Part shown: positions 1 to 8,582 of the stretch, piece by piece
Numbering within the stretch: position 1 is the first letter of the stretch
Layout of the letters: every line of letters starts with the position of its first letter
Source of the DNA: an uncultured Erysipelotrichaceae bacterium
GTDB lineage: Bacteria; Bacillota_I; Bacilli_A; RFN20; CAG-826
Assembly (NCBI GenBank): GCA_902773005.1
Contig: CACYCS010000093.1
Span: forward strand, 1-64,000
Direction: 5' to 3'
Length of the DNA stretch: 64,000 nucleotides
Position numbers and translations under genes: made by a program
Notes under the pieces: model-generated
What the model was told of the DNA's origin: nothing
Databases searched by the model: none
Seen by the model: the letters and a program-made list of their open reading frames with translations, nothing else

Positions 1-1
1 C

Positions 2-2302
2 CTCCAGATCGACGACAATGAAAAGGATATGCTCCGCCTCGCTTGCGAGAAATCCACGAATGTCATCCTCGTCGTCAATTCGAACAATGCGATGGAGCTT
101 GGCTTCCTTGAGGAAGCGGAGTTCGCGAACATCAAATCCGTCCTCTGGGTTCCCGGCGTCGGACAAGAAGGCCTATATGCCCTTGGCGACATCTTGGTCG
201 GAAACGTCAATCCTTCCGGCAGGCTAGTGGATACCTGGGCCTATGATTCGACCTCGGCTCCTTCCTTTGCCAACATGGGCTCGTTCAAGACCGAAGGCGT
301 GAGCTTCCCATCCCAAAACTCCGAGTCCACCTACAACAAAGCCGGCACCTACCTCGTTTACGAGGAAGGGATATACGTGGGATACAAATACTATGAGACC
401 CGTTACGAGGACGCGATCCTTGGCAGGGCCAAAACCGGCACCTTCAATTATTACAAAGCCGTTCAGTATCCCTTCGGATATGGCCTCTCCTACACCTCCT
501 TCGAATGGAAGGACCTGAACGTCAAGGAGAATGCGAACGACTTCGAGATCACCGTGACCGTCGATAACGTCGGCAATACATCCGGAAAAGATGTGGTGGA
601 GATCTACATGCAATCCCCATACACCGATTACGATGTCGCGAACGGAATCGAAAAAGCGGCCGTCGAGCTCGTCGGCTATGCCAAAACCAAGGCGCTTAGC
701 CCGCAGAAAGGCATGACCAAGGAGTATTACGAGCAAACGGTTACCATCACCGTGAGCAAGGAAAACCTTGCCGCTTATGATGCCAAAGGCGCGAAGACCT
801 ACATCCGCGATGCTGGACAATATTACTTCACCGCCGCTCGCGATGCCCATGAAGCCGCCAAAAACATCCTCGCGAAAAAAGGCCAGTCCACCGGCGGAAG
901 CGCCGCGATGGTCAACGACTCCTATCATCCTGACACCCTCGACACCACGACCTTCGCGAAGTCGGCAGCAACTAACAAAGCGATCACCAATCAATTCGAT
1001 GATGCCGATCCTTCTTACTACGAGGAAGAAGCAGCAACTTATGTAAGCCGTTCCGACTGGGAAGGCACCTTCCCGACCTCGGCCTATAAGAACGGAACCT
1101 GGGCCGTCGGCGATAAACTCAACGACGCCCTCAACTGGAACCGTTCCGATGATGTCGTCAAAAACGATGTCGATATGCCAACCAATTCCTCTGGCACCAA
1201 ACTCACGATCCATGACGCGGTCGTCGATGGGGTTGCCAAAGACTACGACGACGAGATTTGGGATCAGCTCGTCAATCAGGTTTCCGAGAAGAAGATGCTC
1301 GAACTCGTCCGCATGGGCGGGTATGCGACCATCGCCCTCAAAACCATCGACCTTCCTGCCACTCAGGACAAAGATGGCCCCTCTGGGATCTCTGGAACCC
1401 TCGTTGGCGGCGTCTCCTGCATGGCGTGGCCGGTCGAGGTCATGATGGCCGCGACCTGGAATGACCAGCTCATCGAAGAGATGGGCGTCATCATCGGCGA
1501 CGACTCAATCCAAGCAGGCGTCGCTGGCTGGTATGCTCCTGGCGCCGACATCCATCGTTCTCCCTATTCTGGCCGTAACTTCGAATACTATTCTGAGGAC
1601 GGCTTCCTCTCCGGCAAGATCGGAGCCGCTGAGGTGAGAGGGGTCCGCGCCCGCGGCGTCATCGCCTACATGAAGCACTTCGCGCTTAACGACCAGGAAA
1701 CCGGGCGTTCTGGCGGAATCGTGATGGCGAACGAGCAGTCGCTGCGCGAAATCTACCTCAAGGGATTTGAGCTAATCGTCAGGGAAGCCAAATGCACTGC
1801 GGCGATGGCGGCCATGAACCGCGTCGGCGCGGCCTGGGCTGGCGCGCATAAAGGCCTAATGACCAACGTCCTCCGCGATGAGTGGGGATTCCATGGCATG
1901 GTCATCACCGACCAAGCATCCGTCCCCGCGATGTTCTATGAAGACATCATCTCCGGCCTCTATGCTGGAAACGACATGTGGCTCAACACCGGCTCGAACT
2001 ATTGGGATCTCAATTCCTTCTATGATGGCGCGACGAGCAATGGCCGCATCATGCAAAGCGTCCATAAGGCCGCCAAAAACATCATCTACGCCGTCGTCAC
2101 CTCGAACGCGAACCCCGATATGAAGTTCGCGATCGGCGATGAACTAGAAGGCGTCACCGTCAGCAACTCCATCAAGCCATGGAGGACCTGGATCACAATC
2201 GCCGACGTTGCGATCTGGACGCTGTCCGCCGCTGGCATCGGCATCGCCGTTGCGCTCCTTATCAGAAACAGGAAGCTTAAGGGCGAAGACGTCAAAGCCT
2301 AA
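2..2302 (+). CDS. GH3 beta-glycosidase, domain-inverted, membrane-anchored (5' truncated)
   Basis: The reading frame is open from the first bases of the window, so the true start lies upstream. It opens inside the GH3 C-terminal alpha/beta domain (GQEGLYALGDIL and NPSGRL are typical), then an FnIII-like domain. Only after these comes the TIM-barrel domain, with DGPSG, the KHFALNDQE segment and the nucleophile Asp in VITDQAS near base 1910. This order is the reverse of classical GH3 enzymes and is known in some rumen Firmicutes. A transmembrane helix and a charged tail (RNRKLKGEDVKA) end the protein, so the enzyme is probably tethered outside the cell. It should release glucose or another sugar from the non-reducing end of oligosaccharides; the substrate cannot be told. 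Two paralogs follow at 10.9 and 16.4 kb. Confidence 0.9.
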   Translation, partial: LQIDDNEKDMLRLACEKSTNVILVVNSNNAMELGFLEEAEFANIKSVLWVPGVGQEGLYALGDILVGNVNPSGRLVDTWAYDSTSAPSFANMGSFKTEGVSFPSQNSESTYNKAGTYLVYEEGIYVGYKYYETRYEDAILGRAKTGTFNYYKAVQYPFGYGLSYTSFEWKDLNVKENANDFEITVTVDNVGNTSGKDVVEIYMQSPYTDYDVANGIEKAAVELVGYAKTKALSPQKGMTKEYYEQTVTITVSKENLAAYDAKGAKTYIRDAGQYYFTAARDAHEAAKNILAKKGQSTGGSAAMVNDSYHPDTLDTTTFAKSAATNKAITNQFDDADPSYYEEEAATYVSRSDWEGTFPTSAYKNGTWAVGDKLNDALNWNRSDDVVKNDVDMPTNSSGTKLTIHDAVVDGVAKDYDDEIWDQLVNQVSEKKMLELVRMGGYATIALKTIDLPATQDKDGPSGISGTLVGGVSCMAWPVEVMMAATWNDQLIEEMGVIIGDDSIQAGVAGWYAPGADIHRSPYSGRNFEYYSEDGFLSGKIGAAEVRGVRARGVIAYMKHFALNDQETGRSGGIVMANEQSLREIYLKGFELIVREAKCTAAMAAMNRVGAAWAGAHKGLMTNVLRDEWGFHGMVITDQASVPAMFYEDIISGLYAGNDMWLNTGSNYWDLNSFYDGATSNGRIMQSVHKAAKNIIYAVVTSNANPDMKFAIGDELEGVTVSNSIKPWRTWITIADVAIWTLSAAGIGIAVALLIRNRKLKGEDVKA

Positions 2303-2316
2303 TTCATTCGGCCTTT

Positions 2317-2366
2317 CTCCTTTGGGCAAGCAAGCCAATTCGGTTTGCTTGCTCTCAGGAGTTTTT
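2317..2366 (+). terminator. Rho-independent terminator after the first GH3 gene
   Basis: A two-part hairpin: an outer CTCCT/AGGAG stem encloses GCAAGCAAGCC paired with GGTTTGCTTGC around AATTC. A run of five T follows at 2362-2366. Confidence 0.7.
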
Positions 2367-2388
2367 ATATACTTACACGGGTCAGATT

Positions 2389-3312
2389 ATGCTTATTTCC
2401 ATTGGAGAAATCCTTGTCGATATATTTGATGACGGGAAAAACAAAACCGTTCTTCCTGGCGGTGCGCCTTTCAACGTGGCGTGCAACGCTTTGCTCTATA
2501 CGGATAAGGTCACTTTCTATGGCTCGGTTGGGGATGATGAGCATGGGAAGCTATTGCTCGAGACAGTCAAATCCAAGGGGTTTACCAACCCGCGGATTGC
2601 CGTTATACAACATCGTTATACAACGAAAGCGTTGGTTACCCTCGTGAATGGGGAACGTTCCTTCCGATTCGAAAGAGACCAAGGAGCGGACTACGTTATG
2701 AATCTCAAGGACATTGATTTTTCCTCGATTCATGATGACGATATCATCCATATCGGCTCTTTGATGCTTTCTTATCCGGAAGGCAGAGAATTCTTTCATG
2801 GGCTCGTGAAGGAAATTCGGTTCAAGACAAAAGCCAAGATATCCTTTGATATCAATTATCGAGACGACATATTCGATTCTAGCGAGCAGGCCAAGGAAAT
2901 CTTCCTTGCAGCGCTTCTGGAAGCGGATATCCTGAAGTTCTCAGAAGAGGAAATCGCTTTGTTCTCAAGCAAAAAGGACATCGCGGACGCGCTTGGCGAA
3001 TTATTGCGCGACGATCAATGCGCCGTGGTCACTTTGGGCTCAAAGGGGTCGCTATATTATCATGGCGGCCATCTTGTGCCCGTAAAGACTTATCCTGTGG
3101 CTCCAGTGGATACAACGGGAGCAGGGGATGCATTCTATTCCTATTTCCTTGCATCTTTGATCAATCATCCCGATTTCATTGAGGACGATTCCAAGATAAA
3201 GCATTACCTAACTAGGGCTAATGTAGTAGGCGGATTAGCCACCTTGAAGAAAGGGGCAATCGGATCCGCGCCAAGCGAAAAAGAGATCGACGAATTCCTT
3301 GCGAAACAATGA
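2389..3312 (+). CDS. scrK: Fructokinase (PfkB family)
   Basis: A 307-residue PfkB/ribokinase-family sugar kinase. It has the N-terminal GE.L.D and PGGAPFNVA sugar-binding motifs and the C-terminal DTTGAGDAF signature, which holds the catalytic Asp and the anion hole. In a family of close relatives, the PGGAPFNVA form and the neighbouring GH32 gene favour fructose as substrate, giving fructose-6-phosphate in the cytoplasm. No ribosome binding site is visible. A TATACT -10 box at 2368-2373 would put the transcript start about 9 bases before the ATG. It probably works with the GH32 gene on the opposite strand at 4.9-6.2 kb, although the ATPase gene sits between them. Confidence 0.85.
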   Translation: MLISIGEILVDIFDDGKNKTVLPGGAPFNVACNALLYTDKVTFYGSVGDDEHGKLLLETVKSKGFTNPRIAVIQHRYTTKALVTLVNGERSFRFERDQGADYVMNLKDIDFSSIHDDDIIHIGSLMLSYPEGREFFHGLVKEIRFKTKAKISFDINYRDDIFDSSEQAKEIFLAALLEADILKFSEEEIALFSSKKDIADALGELLRDDQCAVVTLGSKGSLYYHGGHLVPVKTYPVAPVDTTGAGDAFYSYFLASLINHPDFIEDDSKIKHYLTRANVVGGLATLKKGAIGSAPSEKEIDEFLAKQ

Positions 3313-3328
3313 TTGGACCAACCTGGCT

Positions 3329-4708
3329 TTATTCTCTGAATAGATCCTCTAAGCTAACTAAGGTCAGAAAAGGGTATTTTTGCAATACCGAATCCTTAAC
3401 GGCGGATTTGGAGAAAACGTAATAGCGGATTTCTTTGGCGCTGATTTCTTTGGCATTTTCGACTAGTTCATCCGCATCGGCAATGCTGAATTCTTTGTTT
3501 GTGAATTTGCATTCCCCACACATAGCCGTTGTTTCGTCTCGGAAAAATACGTCGATATCAAACGTTGAGCCGTCTCTATGCTTCCCATAGTATTTGCCAT
3601 ATTCCGTTGGTATGAAGTCTAACTCTCCTAGATAAGACTTCCTAATAATGTATTGCTCACAGATGCTCTCAAATTTCAAACCAACAAAAGAGTAAAGATC
3701 GCTCTTTATGAAACGATCATAAAAGGCTTTCGGCGCAACAAGGATATTGAGGATGCCTCTTTTTTTATAGACGAACCGGAAGTAGAAGGAGAAGAAATTG
3801 TCTTGGATAAAATAGCGTACATCGTTTTTCTTTGAGCCAATCCGAACCTTTTCTACCATCCTTAAGTCAATAAGCTTCTCAAGGTATATGGAGACTTTGG
3901 CAGAAGACTGCCCGCTTTTATTGACGATATCACCAAAAGACGTATTTCCCATACTCATGATATACAGGAGTTCTTTGTAGAACCCTGTCTCGCGAAAATC
4001 GTCTTTCAGCAGTAAATCAATTTCATCAGCAAGCGGCCCGCCGGGGGTGAGAATTTGATCGATAATGTTTTCTTCAATCGATTTCGAAGGGTCGATGCAA
4101 GAGAGGTTTTTGCCTTTTCCACCGAATACGGAATAGGCGATGACTTTGTCCTCGTGGGAGTAATTCGGGTAGAATTCGGCCGCTTTGCGGTAATCGAATT
4201 CCTGCAGTTTGATGCTTAGGTTCCTCCTTCCGTATAGCGGTGAATTGTCTGCTAATATCTCTTCCTCTATGGTAGTGACGTTTGAGCCGCAGACAATCAG
4301 GAGGACATTCTTTTCCTTGAGTTGATTTTCTATGACGCTCTGCAGCAAGGAGGCAAAGGTCGGATCTTCTTTAAAGATATAATTGATCTCATCGATACAT
4401 ATGACGGCCTTATCATCGCCAAGTTGCCCAACAAAATATTGGAAGCATTTTTTCCATGTATCCAAATTGATATCGTACTCAGGGGGATAGACTTCAAATA
4501 ATGCGTCTCTAAAAGTTTCGATAGATAGACTGACGTCGTTTGCAATGGCTTGGAACGCGACGACCTTGGCGTCTAGATTTCGGAAGAAATGTTGCAAAAG
4601 ATAGGATTTGCCAACCCTTCTTTGGCCATAGACAACCACCATCTTGAATCCGTTGAAGCGGTAGCTCTCTTTGAGTATCGCTAACTCATTTTCTCTCCCG
4701 ATGAACAC
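3329..4708 (-). CDS. AAA-family ATPase with C-terminal nuclease-like domain (ATPase_2/DUF234 type)
   Basis: A 459-residue protein starting MFIGREN, the standard start of this family. The Walker A motif GQRRVGKS is at residues 28-35 and Walker B (ICIDEINYIF) is near residue 100. A winged-helix region follows, then a C-terminal domain with CGECKF near residue 395, which resembles the restriction-endonuclease-like fold of DUF234. The family is common in archaea and gut anaerobes, often in several copies per genome; its job is not settled and mobile-element or defence roles have been proposed. The start codon is GTG. It runs opposite to fructokinase, and the base composition is more AT-rich than its neighbours, suggesting it was acquired. 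A repeat array lies just upstream. Confidence 0.8.
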   Translation of the reverse strand: MFIGRENELAILKESYRFNGFKMVVVYGQRRVGKSYLLQHFFRNLDAKVVAFQAIANDVSLSIETFRDALFEVYPPEYDINLDTWKKCFQYFVGQLGDDKAVICIDEINYIFKEDPTFASLLQSVIENQLKEKNVLLIVCGSNVTTIEEEILADNSPLYGRRNLSIKLQEFDYRKAAEFYPNYSHEDKVIAYSVFGGKGKNLSCIDPSKSIEENIIDQILTPGGPLADEIDLLLKDDFRETGFYKELLYIMSMGNTSFGDIVNKSGQSSAKVSIYLEKLIDLRMVEKVRIGSKKNDVRYFIQDNFFSFYFRFVYKKRGILNILVAPKAFYDRFIKSDLYSFVGLKFESICEQYIIRKSYLGELDFIPTEYGKYYGKHRDGSTFDIDVFFRDETTAMCGECKFTNKEFSIADADELVENAKEISAKEIRYYVFSKSAVKDSVLQKYPFLTLVSLEDLFRE

Positions 4709-4732
4709 GTCTCCTACCCTTTACCCTTCCAT

Positions 4733-4773
4733 TTTACTAAATCACGATTTACTAAATCACGATTTACTAAATA
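4733..4773 (-). repeat. 2.7 tandem copies of a 15-bp palindromic unit at the ATPase promoter
   Basis: The unit TTTACTAAATCACGA occurs at 4733-4747 and 4748-4762, and partly at 4763-4773. Each unit carries the interrupted palindrome ATTTA-C-TAAAT. The array begins 25 bases upstream of the GTG start of the ATPase, where a promoter or repressor would sit, so it is probably an operator array. That role is inferred only. Confidence 0.55.
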
Positions 4774-4840
4774 TTACTGCGTTGTCCGAGAACAGTAAAT
4801 ACATAAATCCGCAAGAGTTTTGCCGTTCTAGCCGTCAAAG

Positions 4841-4867
4841 AAAAAACGGACAACATTGAGTCCGTTT
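4841..4867 (-). terminator. Terminator of the GH32 gene
   Basis: On the minus strand AAACGGAC pairs with GTCCGTTT around TCAATGTT, and a T-rich run follows. It sits 25 bases past the stop of the GH32 gene. Confidence 0.75.
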
Positions 4868-4891
4868 GTATACTGTTTCCTTTGCAAATAG

Positions 4892-6163
4892 TTACTGAAC
4901 AACGCATCCTGACGCAGCGATTTTAGCATCATGCCCTGCGTCTTTTTTGAAATTCAGGAGTGAGCAGAAGACCTCTCCGTCATTGAAAGAGAGTTCTACG
5001 CAGGAGTGGTCATAGGAATAATCGATTTTGATTTGCTGAACATCGCTTAGATAGAAGTGGCGTTCATCGACTACGTTGCCATCATCGTCGACGATTGCTT
5101 CGTCCATGTCTTTGCGGGTAAGCGTAATTTTATTGGATGGCTTATCGAAAATGAGCTCGATGTTATTGATTTTGAGTCTTGCTACATCTTCGACTAATTG
5201 AACATCCAAGTGCTTCTTATCTGTTCCGGGCAGGAAGTGCATGGTTAAGCGGTCTCCTTCGAAACGGACTTCCTTGATTAAAGACAGTTGTCCCGCGTAG
5301 CCTTCTTTGGCCATGGGGTGGTTATTGCCCCAACTCGCTTCCCAGTAAACGATGTAATGCTTGCCATTTTCGGAGATCGTTTGGGTGGCATAGCAGGAGA
5401 AGCCGTGGTCCAATTCATGCTCTTCGCCTTCCGGGACGAACCGACCGTTCTCTAGGTCTAGCTTTCCTATCTGATAAGCGACTGCGAACCGGTTCTGGAA
5501 CTTATCGCCTTCTTGCTTTGGGTTCTGCAGCGAATAGATCAATGCGCAGCGGTCTCCATCAAAAAGGATATCGGGGCATTCGATCATGCCGCGCTTCTCG
5601 CAGTTATGGAAATCCTTTAGCACGCTAACGAACTGATAGGAGAATAAGTCGAGACTAGAGAATAGAAGGATCGAGGAATGACCATCTTCGTGCCTTGAGG
5701 CGCACATCACGTAATAGGTTCCGTCTTTCAAGAACACTTTGGGGTCGCGGAAGTCGGCGATCATGTAACCGGATGGAAGCGTCTTCTCGTCGATAACTGG
5801 ATTCCCTTCGAATTTGGTGAAATGATGGCCATCTTCGCTTACGGCGATGCTTTGGGTTTGCCTTCCATCGATTGCTGAGGTGTAAATGATGTACATCCTC
5901 CCGTCTTTTTCGATGGCGGACCCAGAAAAGTCGCCTAGTTCTAGGTCGCAAGGCTGATCTGGCTTTAGGGCTATTCCTTTTTCTTCCCAGTGGATTAGGT
6001 CTTTGCTTTGGAAGTGCAACCAATGCATTGGGCCCCAGACGACGTCTTTGGGGTTGTGCTGGCAATAGAGGTGGTACTGTCCTTTGAAGTGGATGAACCC
6101 GTTCGGGTCATTGATCCAACCTTTAGCTGGAACGATGTGGTGTAGTGGTCGGTAGTCTGTCAT
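4892..6163 (-). CDS. scrB: GH32 sucrose / sucrose-6-phosphate hydrolase
   Basis: A 423-residue GH32 enzyme without a signal peptide, so cytoplasmic. The WINDPNG motif is at residues 16-22 with nucleophile Asp19. The RDP motif appears as DFRDPKVF, and the acid/base Glu as ECPDI. The C-terminal part is the usual beta-sandwich. It should cut sucrose, sucrose-6-phosphate or short fructans and yield fructose for the fructokinase at 2.4 kb. The start is secure because GH32 enzymes begin close to the WINDPNG motif. No ribosome binding site is visible; the bases before ATG are instead filled by a LacI-type operator (6166-6179) and a second palindrome. Confidence 0.9.
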   Translation of the reverse strand: MTDYRPLHHIVPAKGWINDPNGFIHFKGQYHLYCQHNPKDVVWGPMHWLHFQSKDLIHWEEKGIALKPDQPCDLELGDFSGSAIEKDGRMYIIYTSAIDGRQTQSIAVSEDGHHFTKFEGNPVIDEKTLPSGYMIADFRDPKVFLKDGTYYVMCASRHEDGHSSILLFSSLDLFSYQFVSVLKDFHNCEKRGMIECPDILFDGDRCALIYSLQNPKQEGDKFQNRFAVAYQIGKLDLENGRFVPEGEEHELDHGFSCYATQTISENGKHYIVYWEASWGNNHPMAKEGYAGQLSLIKEVRFEGDRLTMHFLPGTDKKHLDVQLVEDVARLKINNIELIFDKPSNKITLTRKDMDEAIVDDDGNVVDERHFYLSDVQQIKIDYSYDHSCVELSFNDGEVFCSLLNFKKDAGHDAKIAASGCVVQ

Positions 6164-6165
6164 AG

Positions 6166-6194
6166 TGGAAACGATTCCATAATCTAAAGATTAT
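6166..6194 (-). promoter_or_regulatory. Two abutting palindromes at the GH32 start: LacI/cre-like operator and ATAATCT palindrome
   Basis: TGGAAACGATTCCA at 6166-6179 is a palindrome with a central CG, like LacI-family or cre operators. It begins 2 bases before the start codon. ATAATCTAAAGATTAT at 6179-6194 has 7-bp arms around AA. A dedicated sugar-responsive LacI repressor is likely; none is encoded in the window. Confidence 0.6.
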
Positions 6195-6670
6195 GATACT
6201 ACTGAATGAGGTCGGGACAAAGGTTTTTTGGGAGAATTGGGCCAGGACGGGATAGCGGAAAATATAATCGCTCGATTAGCTTTGCAAGTTATCGGTGAAA
6301 CTAGGAACTGATATTCCATGATAAATGCCTTATTTGATTTACGATTACTCACGCCAAGACTCGGCGGAAGCATGGAACTTGACCAACTATTTTTGGTCAA
6401 GAACAGGCCGTGAGTTCGTAACAATAAGTTGTGTTTAAAATCTTTTAAATATAACTCCACCGAGAACCAAAAATGACGAATAATTGACCATTTAAACAGT
6501 GAAATCTATTGTCAGGTTAGAGCCTTTCAAAAGAGATTCTCATATTCCCCATCTATGTTTGTGACAATCCAAGCAATGGTAGCTGGCGCCGCTTTGCGCG
6601 ACGTTTGCAAAGAAACGGTCGAGCCAATGGCGCATCTGCATAGAGGAGAGGAGGGTGTTATTGGCGTTTT
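6195..6670. other. AT-rich intergenic stretch without a supported gene
   Basis: No gene with a credible start was found. A short hairpin, TTGACCAA/TTTGGTCAA at 6379-6400, is the only clear structure. With the next segment it forms the left part of the accessory island. Confidence 0.5.
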
Positions 6671-6809
6671 ACTAAGTCGCATGAGCTCCGCGTCCTAACC
6701 AAGGCAGAGGTTCGATTCCTTAGCAAGCGATCGATTCAGGAATTCAAGCTGCCTTTAACTAGTGGGGAAATCTTGCTTTGACGAATTAGACGGTGCTTAA
6801 AACCTCTTT
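6671..6809 (+). pseudogene. 3'-terminal remnant of a paralog of the HTH gene
   Basis: These 139 bases match 8360-8498 with 9 mismatches (about 94% identity). They cover the last 37 codons of the HTH gene, its TGA stop and 29 bases beyond. The fragment still reads in frame (RVLTKAEVRFLSKRSIQEFK) and most differences are synonymous or conservative. Nothing upstream of 6671 continues the gene. It is the stump of an earlier copy of the module, or one edge of a 1689-bp duplication. Confidence 0.85.
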
Positions 6810-6901
6810 CATACCGATAGCATAAGCGACGCCATTTAATATGAATAAATAATATTTAAATATAAAAAATAACTGAAAAATACAAGTATATTAATGAATT
6901 A

Positions 6902-6936
6902 TTGATATTTGAATATCAAGACTTTATGATTTTCTT
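6902..6936 (+). promoter_or_regulatory. Palindromic operator and -10 box of the DUF3990 gene
   Basis: TTGATATT-TG-AATATCAA at 6902-6919 is a perfect palindrome with 8-bp arms. It overlaps where a -35 element would sit. TATGAT at 6925-6930 is a good -10 box and ends 6 bases before the ATG, so transcription should start on the start codon itself. Confidence 0.6.
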
Positions 6937-7581
6937 ATGAAGCTCTACCACGGTTCAAAAGATAACTTCAAGTCGCCTATCTTCGGATGCGGCAACCCAA
7001 GCAATGACTACGGGCTTGGGTTTTATATGACGCCTGATAAAACCGCAGCAGAACTGTGGGCGAGCCAGTATAAAGAAGGCGGGCATGTTATTTGCTTCAA
7101 CGTGGATTTGAAGGGTTTGAATGTCCTGACACTTGACGGAAGTGCCGAATTGGATGTTCTCCGTTGGATCGCCATTTTGGCGAAGCATCGTTTTCCTTAT
7201 CAGGAACGCATTCAACATCAGGAGGCTCTTTCGTGGCTCGACCGCCATTTTGGAATCTCTTTAGATGGCTACGATATGGTTGCGGGCTATAGGGCTGACG
7301 ATTCGTATTTCTCCTATTCCCTGGGGTTCGTGTCTGGACAAATCTCCCTTGAAACGCTTTCGTCTACCATGAGGCTAGGGCGTCTTGGACTTCAATATGT
7401 CGCAATATCCAAGAAGGGATTTCAAAGTCTGAGATATCTAGGGTCTTATCCGGTAGAGCCTAGTAGCGGTTATGCTGATATGCGGAGTAAAACGCTTGGC
7501 GAATACCACGAATTGCTGGTCCGCGAGGATAGATTTCACAATACGTTTATCGGGGAGCTCATGAAAAAGTATGGCGAATAG
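6937..7581 (+). CDS. DUF3990 protein, ADP-ribosyltransferase-like (putative toxin)
   Basis: A 214-residue protein beginning KLYHGSK, followed by YGLGFYMT and an A.LWA segment. These are the diagnostic blocks of DUF3990, a family with an ADP-ribosyltransferase-like fold. Members usually sit in toxin-antitoxin-like clusters, so it may transfer ADP-ribose to a cell target; this has not been shown for this subgroup to my knowledge. There is no signal peptide, so it acts in the cytoplasm. The gene overlaps the HTH gene by 11 bases, so the two are co-translated. No ribosome binding site is visible and the promoter geometry suggests a leaderless mRNA. The base composition is AT-rich. Confidence 0.8.
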   Translation: MKLYHGSKDNFKSPIFGCGNPSNDYGLGFYMTPDKTAAELWASQYKEGGHVICFNVDLKGLNVLTLDGSAELDVLRWIAILAKHRFPYQERIQHQEALSWLDRHFGISLDGYDMVAGYRADDSYFSYSLGFVSGQISLETLSSTMRLGRLGLQYVAISKKGFQSLRYLGSYPVEPSSGYADMRSKTLGEYHELLVREDRFHNTFIGELMKKYGE

Positions 7582-8470
7582 CGTCTCTATGGTCCTGAAA
7601 GACAAGTTCGGGCGACTGTTGCATTATCTAGTTTCCTCAGGCTTCACCTATGAGTTGATCCAGGAGAAAATACTGAGAGACCCCTTCTTTCTATGCTTTG
7701 AGGAAAACAATGCTTCGCGCTTTCTTTCCAAGTCAATCGAAAGCGTGATTCAAAATGTTTTCGGCAAAGCGACGTATTTGGATTACTCGGCGAATATCTC
7801 TAGCGAACTATATTGGGCGGGACAAATGTACATAGGGCTGTTGCTTAATGAATCGGTCCCTTTGCAACGAAGCATCCTCATCGTTCCCATTGATAAGATG
7901 ATTGGCTATTTCCCTCTTTTTCATGAGATGAGCGAGGCGAATCTTTATCAGAAATACTTAGATGAGGAAAGGCAAACAAGCGTATTTCGACTTCTTTCCA
8001 AGGGCAAAGGAACAATCAAGAGCATTTCTTATTTAACTGGAATCAATAGCAACACCCTCAATAGCTATGTTGATAATTCCAAACTGTTTTCCTGCTCTAT
8101 GTCCAATGCGACTAAGCTTGCCTCCTTATTCGAGGTGCCGCTTGCGACGTTGAACAAGGAAACGAACTTTGTTCCCGATATCGCAGATTTGCTCGATGGG
8201 CCTGCATTTAAGCAGACTTTCATTGGAACTTTGGCGACTTATTTAAAATATGATCCCCATCTTGTCGAGGCTGTTTCCGATGAAAGGGAGTTTAAAGAAA
8301 AAATAGACGAAGGAAAATATGCGGCCATTTATGATAGGCGCGACCATTCTTTGTATTTCACTAAGTCTCATAAGTTCCGCGTCCTAACCAAGGCGGAGGT
8401 TCGATTCCTTAGCAAGCGATCGATCCAGGAATTCAAGCTGTCTTTGACTAGTGGGGAAATCTTGTTTTGA
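7571..8470 (+). CDS. HTH protein, putative antitoxin/autoregulator of the DUF3990-HipA module
   Basis: A 299-residue protein that I do not recognise as a whole. Residues about 147-195 look like a Cro/C1-type helix-turn-helix (GTIKSISYLTGINSNTLNSY, then a LASLFEVPLATL segment). The N-terminal 140 residues are mixed alpha/beta and the C-terminal 80 residues end in a conserved KRSIQEFKLSLTSGEI tail. It overlaps the DUF3990 gene by 11 bases and lies 112 bases before the HipA-like gene. The position fits a neutralising or repressor role, probably acting on the TGGTTAAAA array at 8497-8550. That role is inferred. A decayed copy of its 3' end lies at 6671. Confidence 0.7.
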   Translation: MANSVSMVLKDKFGRLLHYLVSSGFTYELIQEKILRDPFFLCFEENNASRFLSKSIESVIQNVFGKATYLDYSANISSELYWAGQMYIGLLLNESVPLQRSILIVPIDKMIGYFPLFHEMSEANLYQKYLDEERQTSVFRLLSKGKGTIKSISYLTGINSNTLNSYVDNSKLFSCSMSNATKLASLFEVPLATLNKETNFVPDIADLLDGPAFKQTFIGTLATYLKYDPHLVEAVSDEREFKEKIDEGKYAAIYDRRDHSLYFTKSHKFRVLTKAEVRFLSKRSIQEFKLSLTSGEILF

Positions 8471-8496
8471 CGAATTAGACGGTGCTTAAAGCCTCT

Positions 8497-8561
8497 TTTT
8501 AACCACGACTTAATTTGTAGTTAAAATGATGGTTAAAAATGTGGTTAAAACATTCTATAAT
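8497..8561 (+). promoter_or_regulatory. Operator array with 12-bp period and promoter of the HipA-like gene
   Basis: Three direct half-sites, TAGTTAAAA (8518), TGGTTAAAA (8530) and TGGTTAAAA (8542), are spaced exactly 12 bp apart. An inverted copy, TTTTAACCA, is at 8497-8505. A perfect TATAAT -10 box follows at 8556-8561. Transcription should start near 8568, which rules out an ATG at 8526 as the start of the next gene. The array probably lets the HTH protein or a HipB-like factor repress the kinase gene. Confidence 0.7.
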
Positions 8562-8582
8562 CTGTCCGAGGGATTATTCATT

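Noticed and set aside
224-1213. 329-codon open frame on the minus strand
   Set aside because: Opposite strand of the first GH3 gene; composition of a mirror frame and no ribosome binding site.
4733-4773. Short CRISPR array
   Set aside because: Units are directly adjacent without spacers and sit at a promoter; no cas genes nearby.
6379-6400. TTGACCAA hairpin as the end of an insertion sequence
   Set aside because: No partner copy or transposase fragment was found in the island.
6700-6725. GAGGTTCGATTCC, resembling the T-loop of a tRNA (also at 8397-8410)
   Set aside because: It is part of the HTH coding sequence and its remnant; no acceptor, D or anticodon stems fit around it.
8526-8582. 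ATG at 8526 as start of the HipA-like protein
   Set aside because: It lies upstream of the TATAAT box and inside the operator array; 8583 has a ribosome binding site and fits better.
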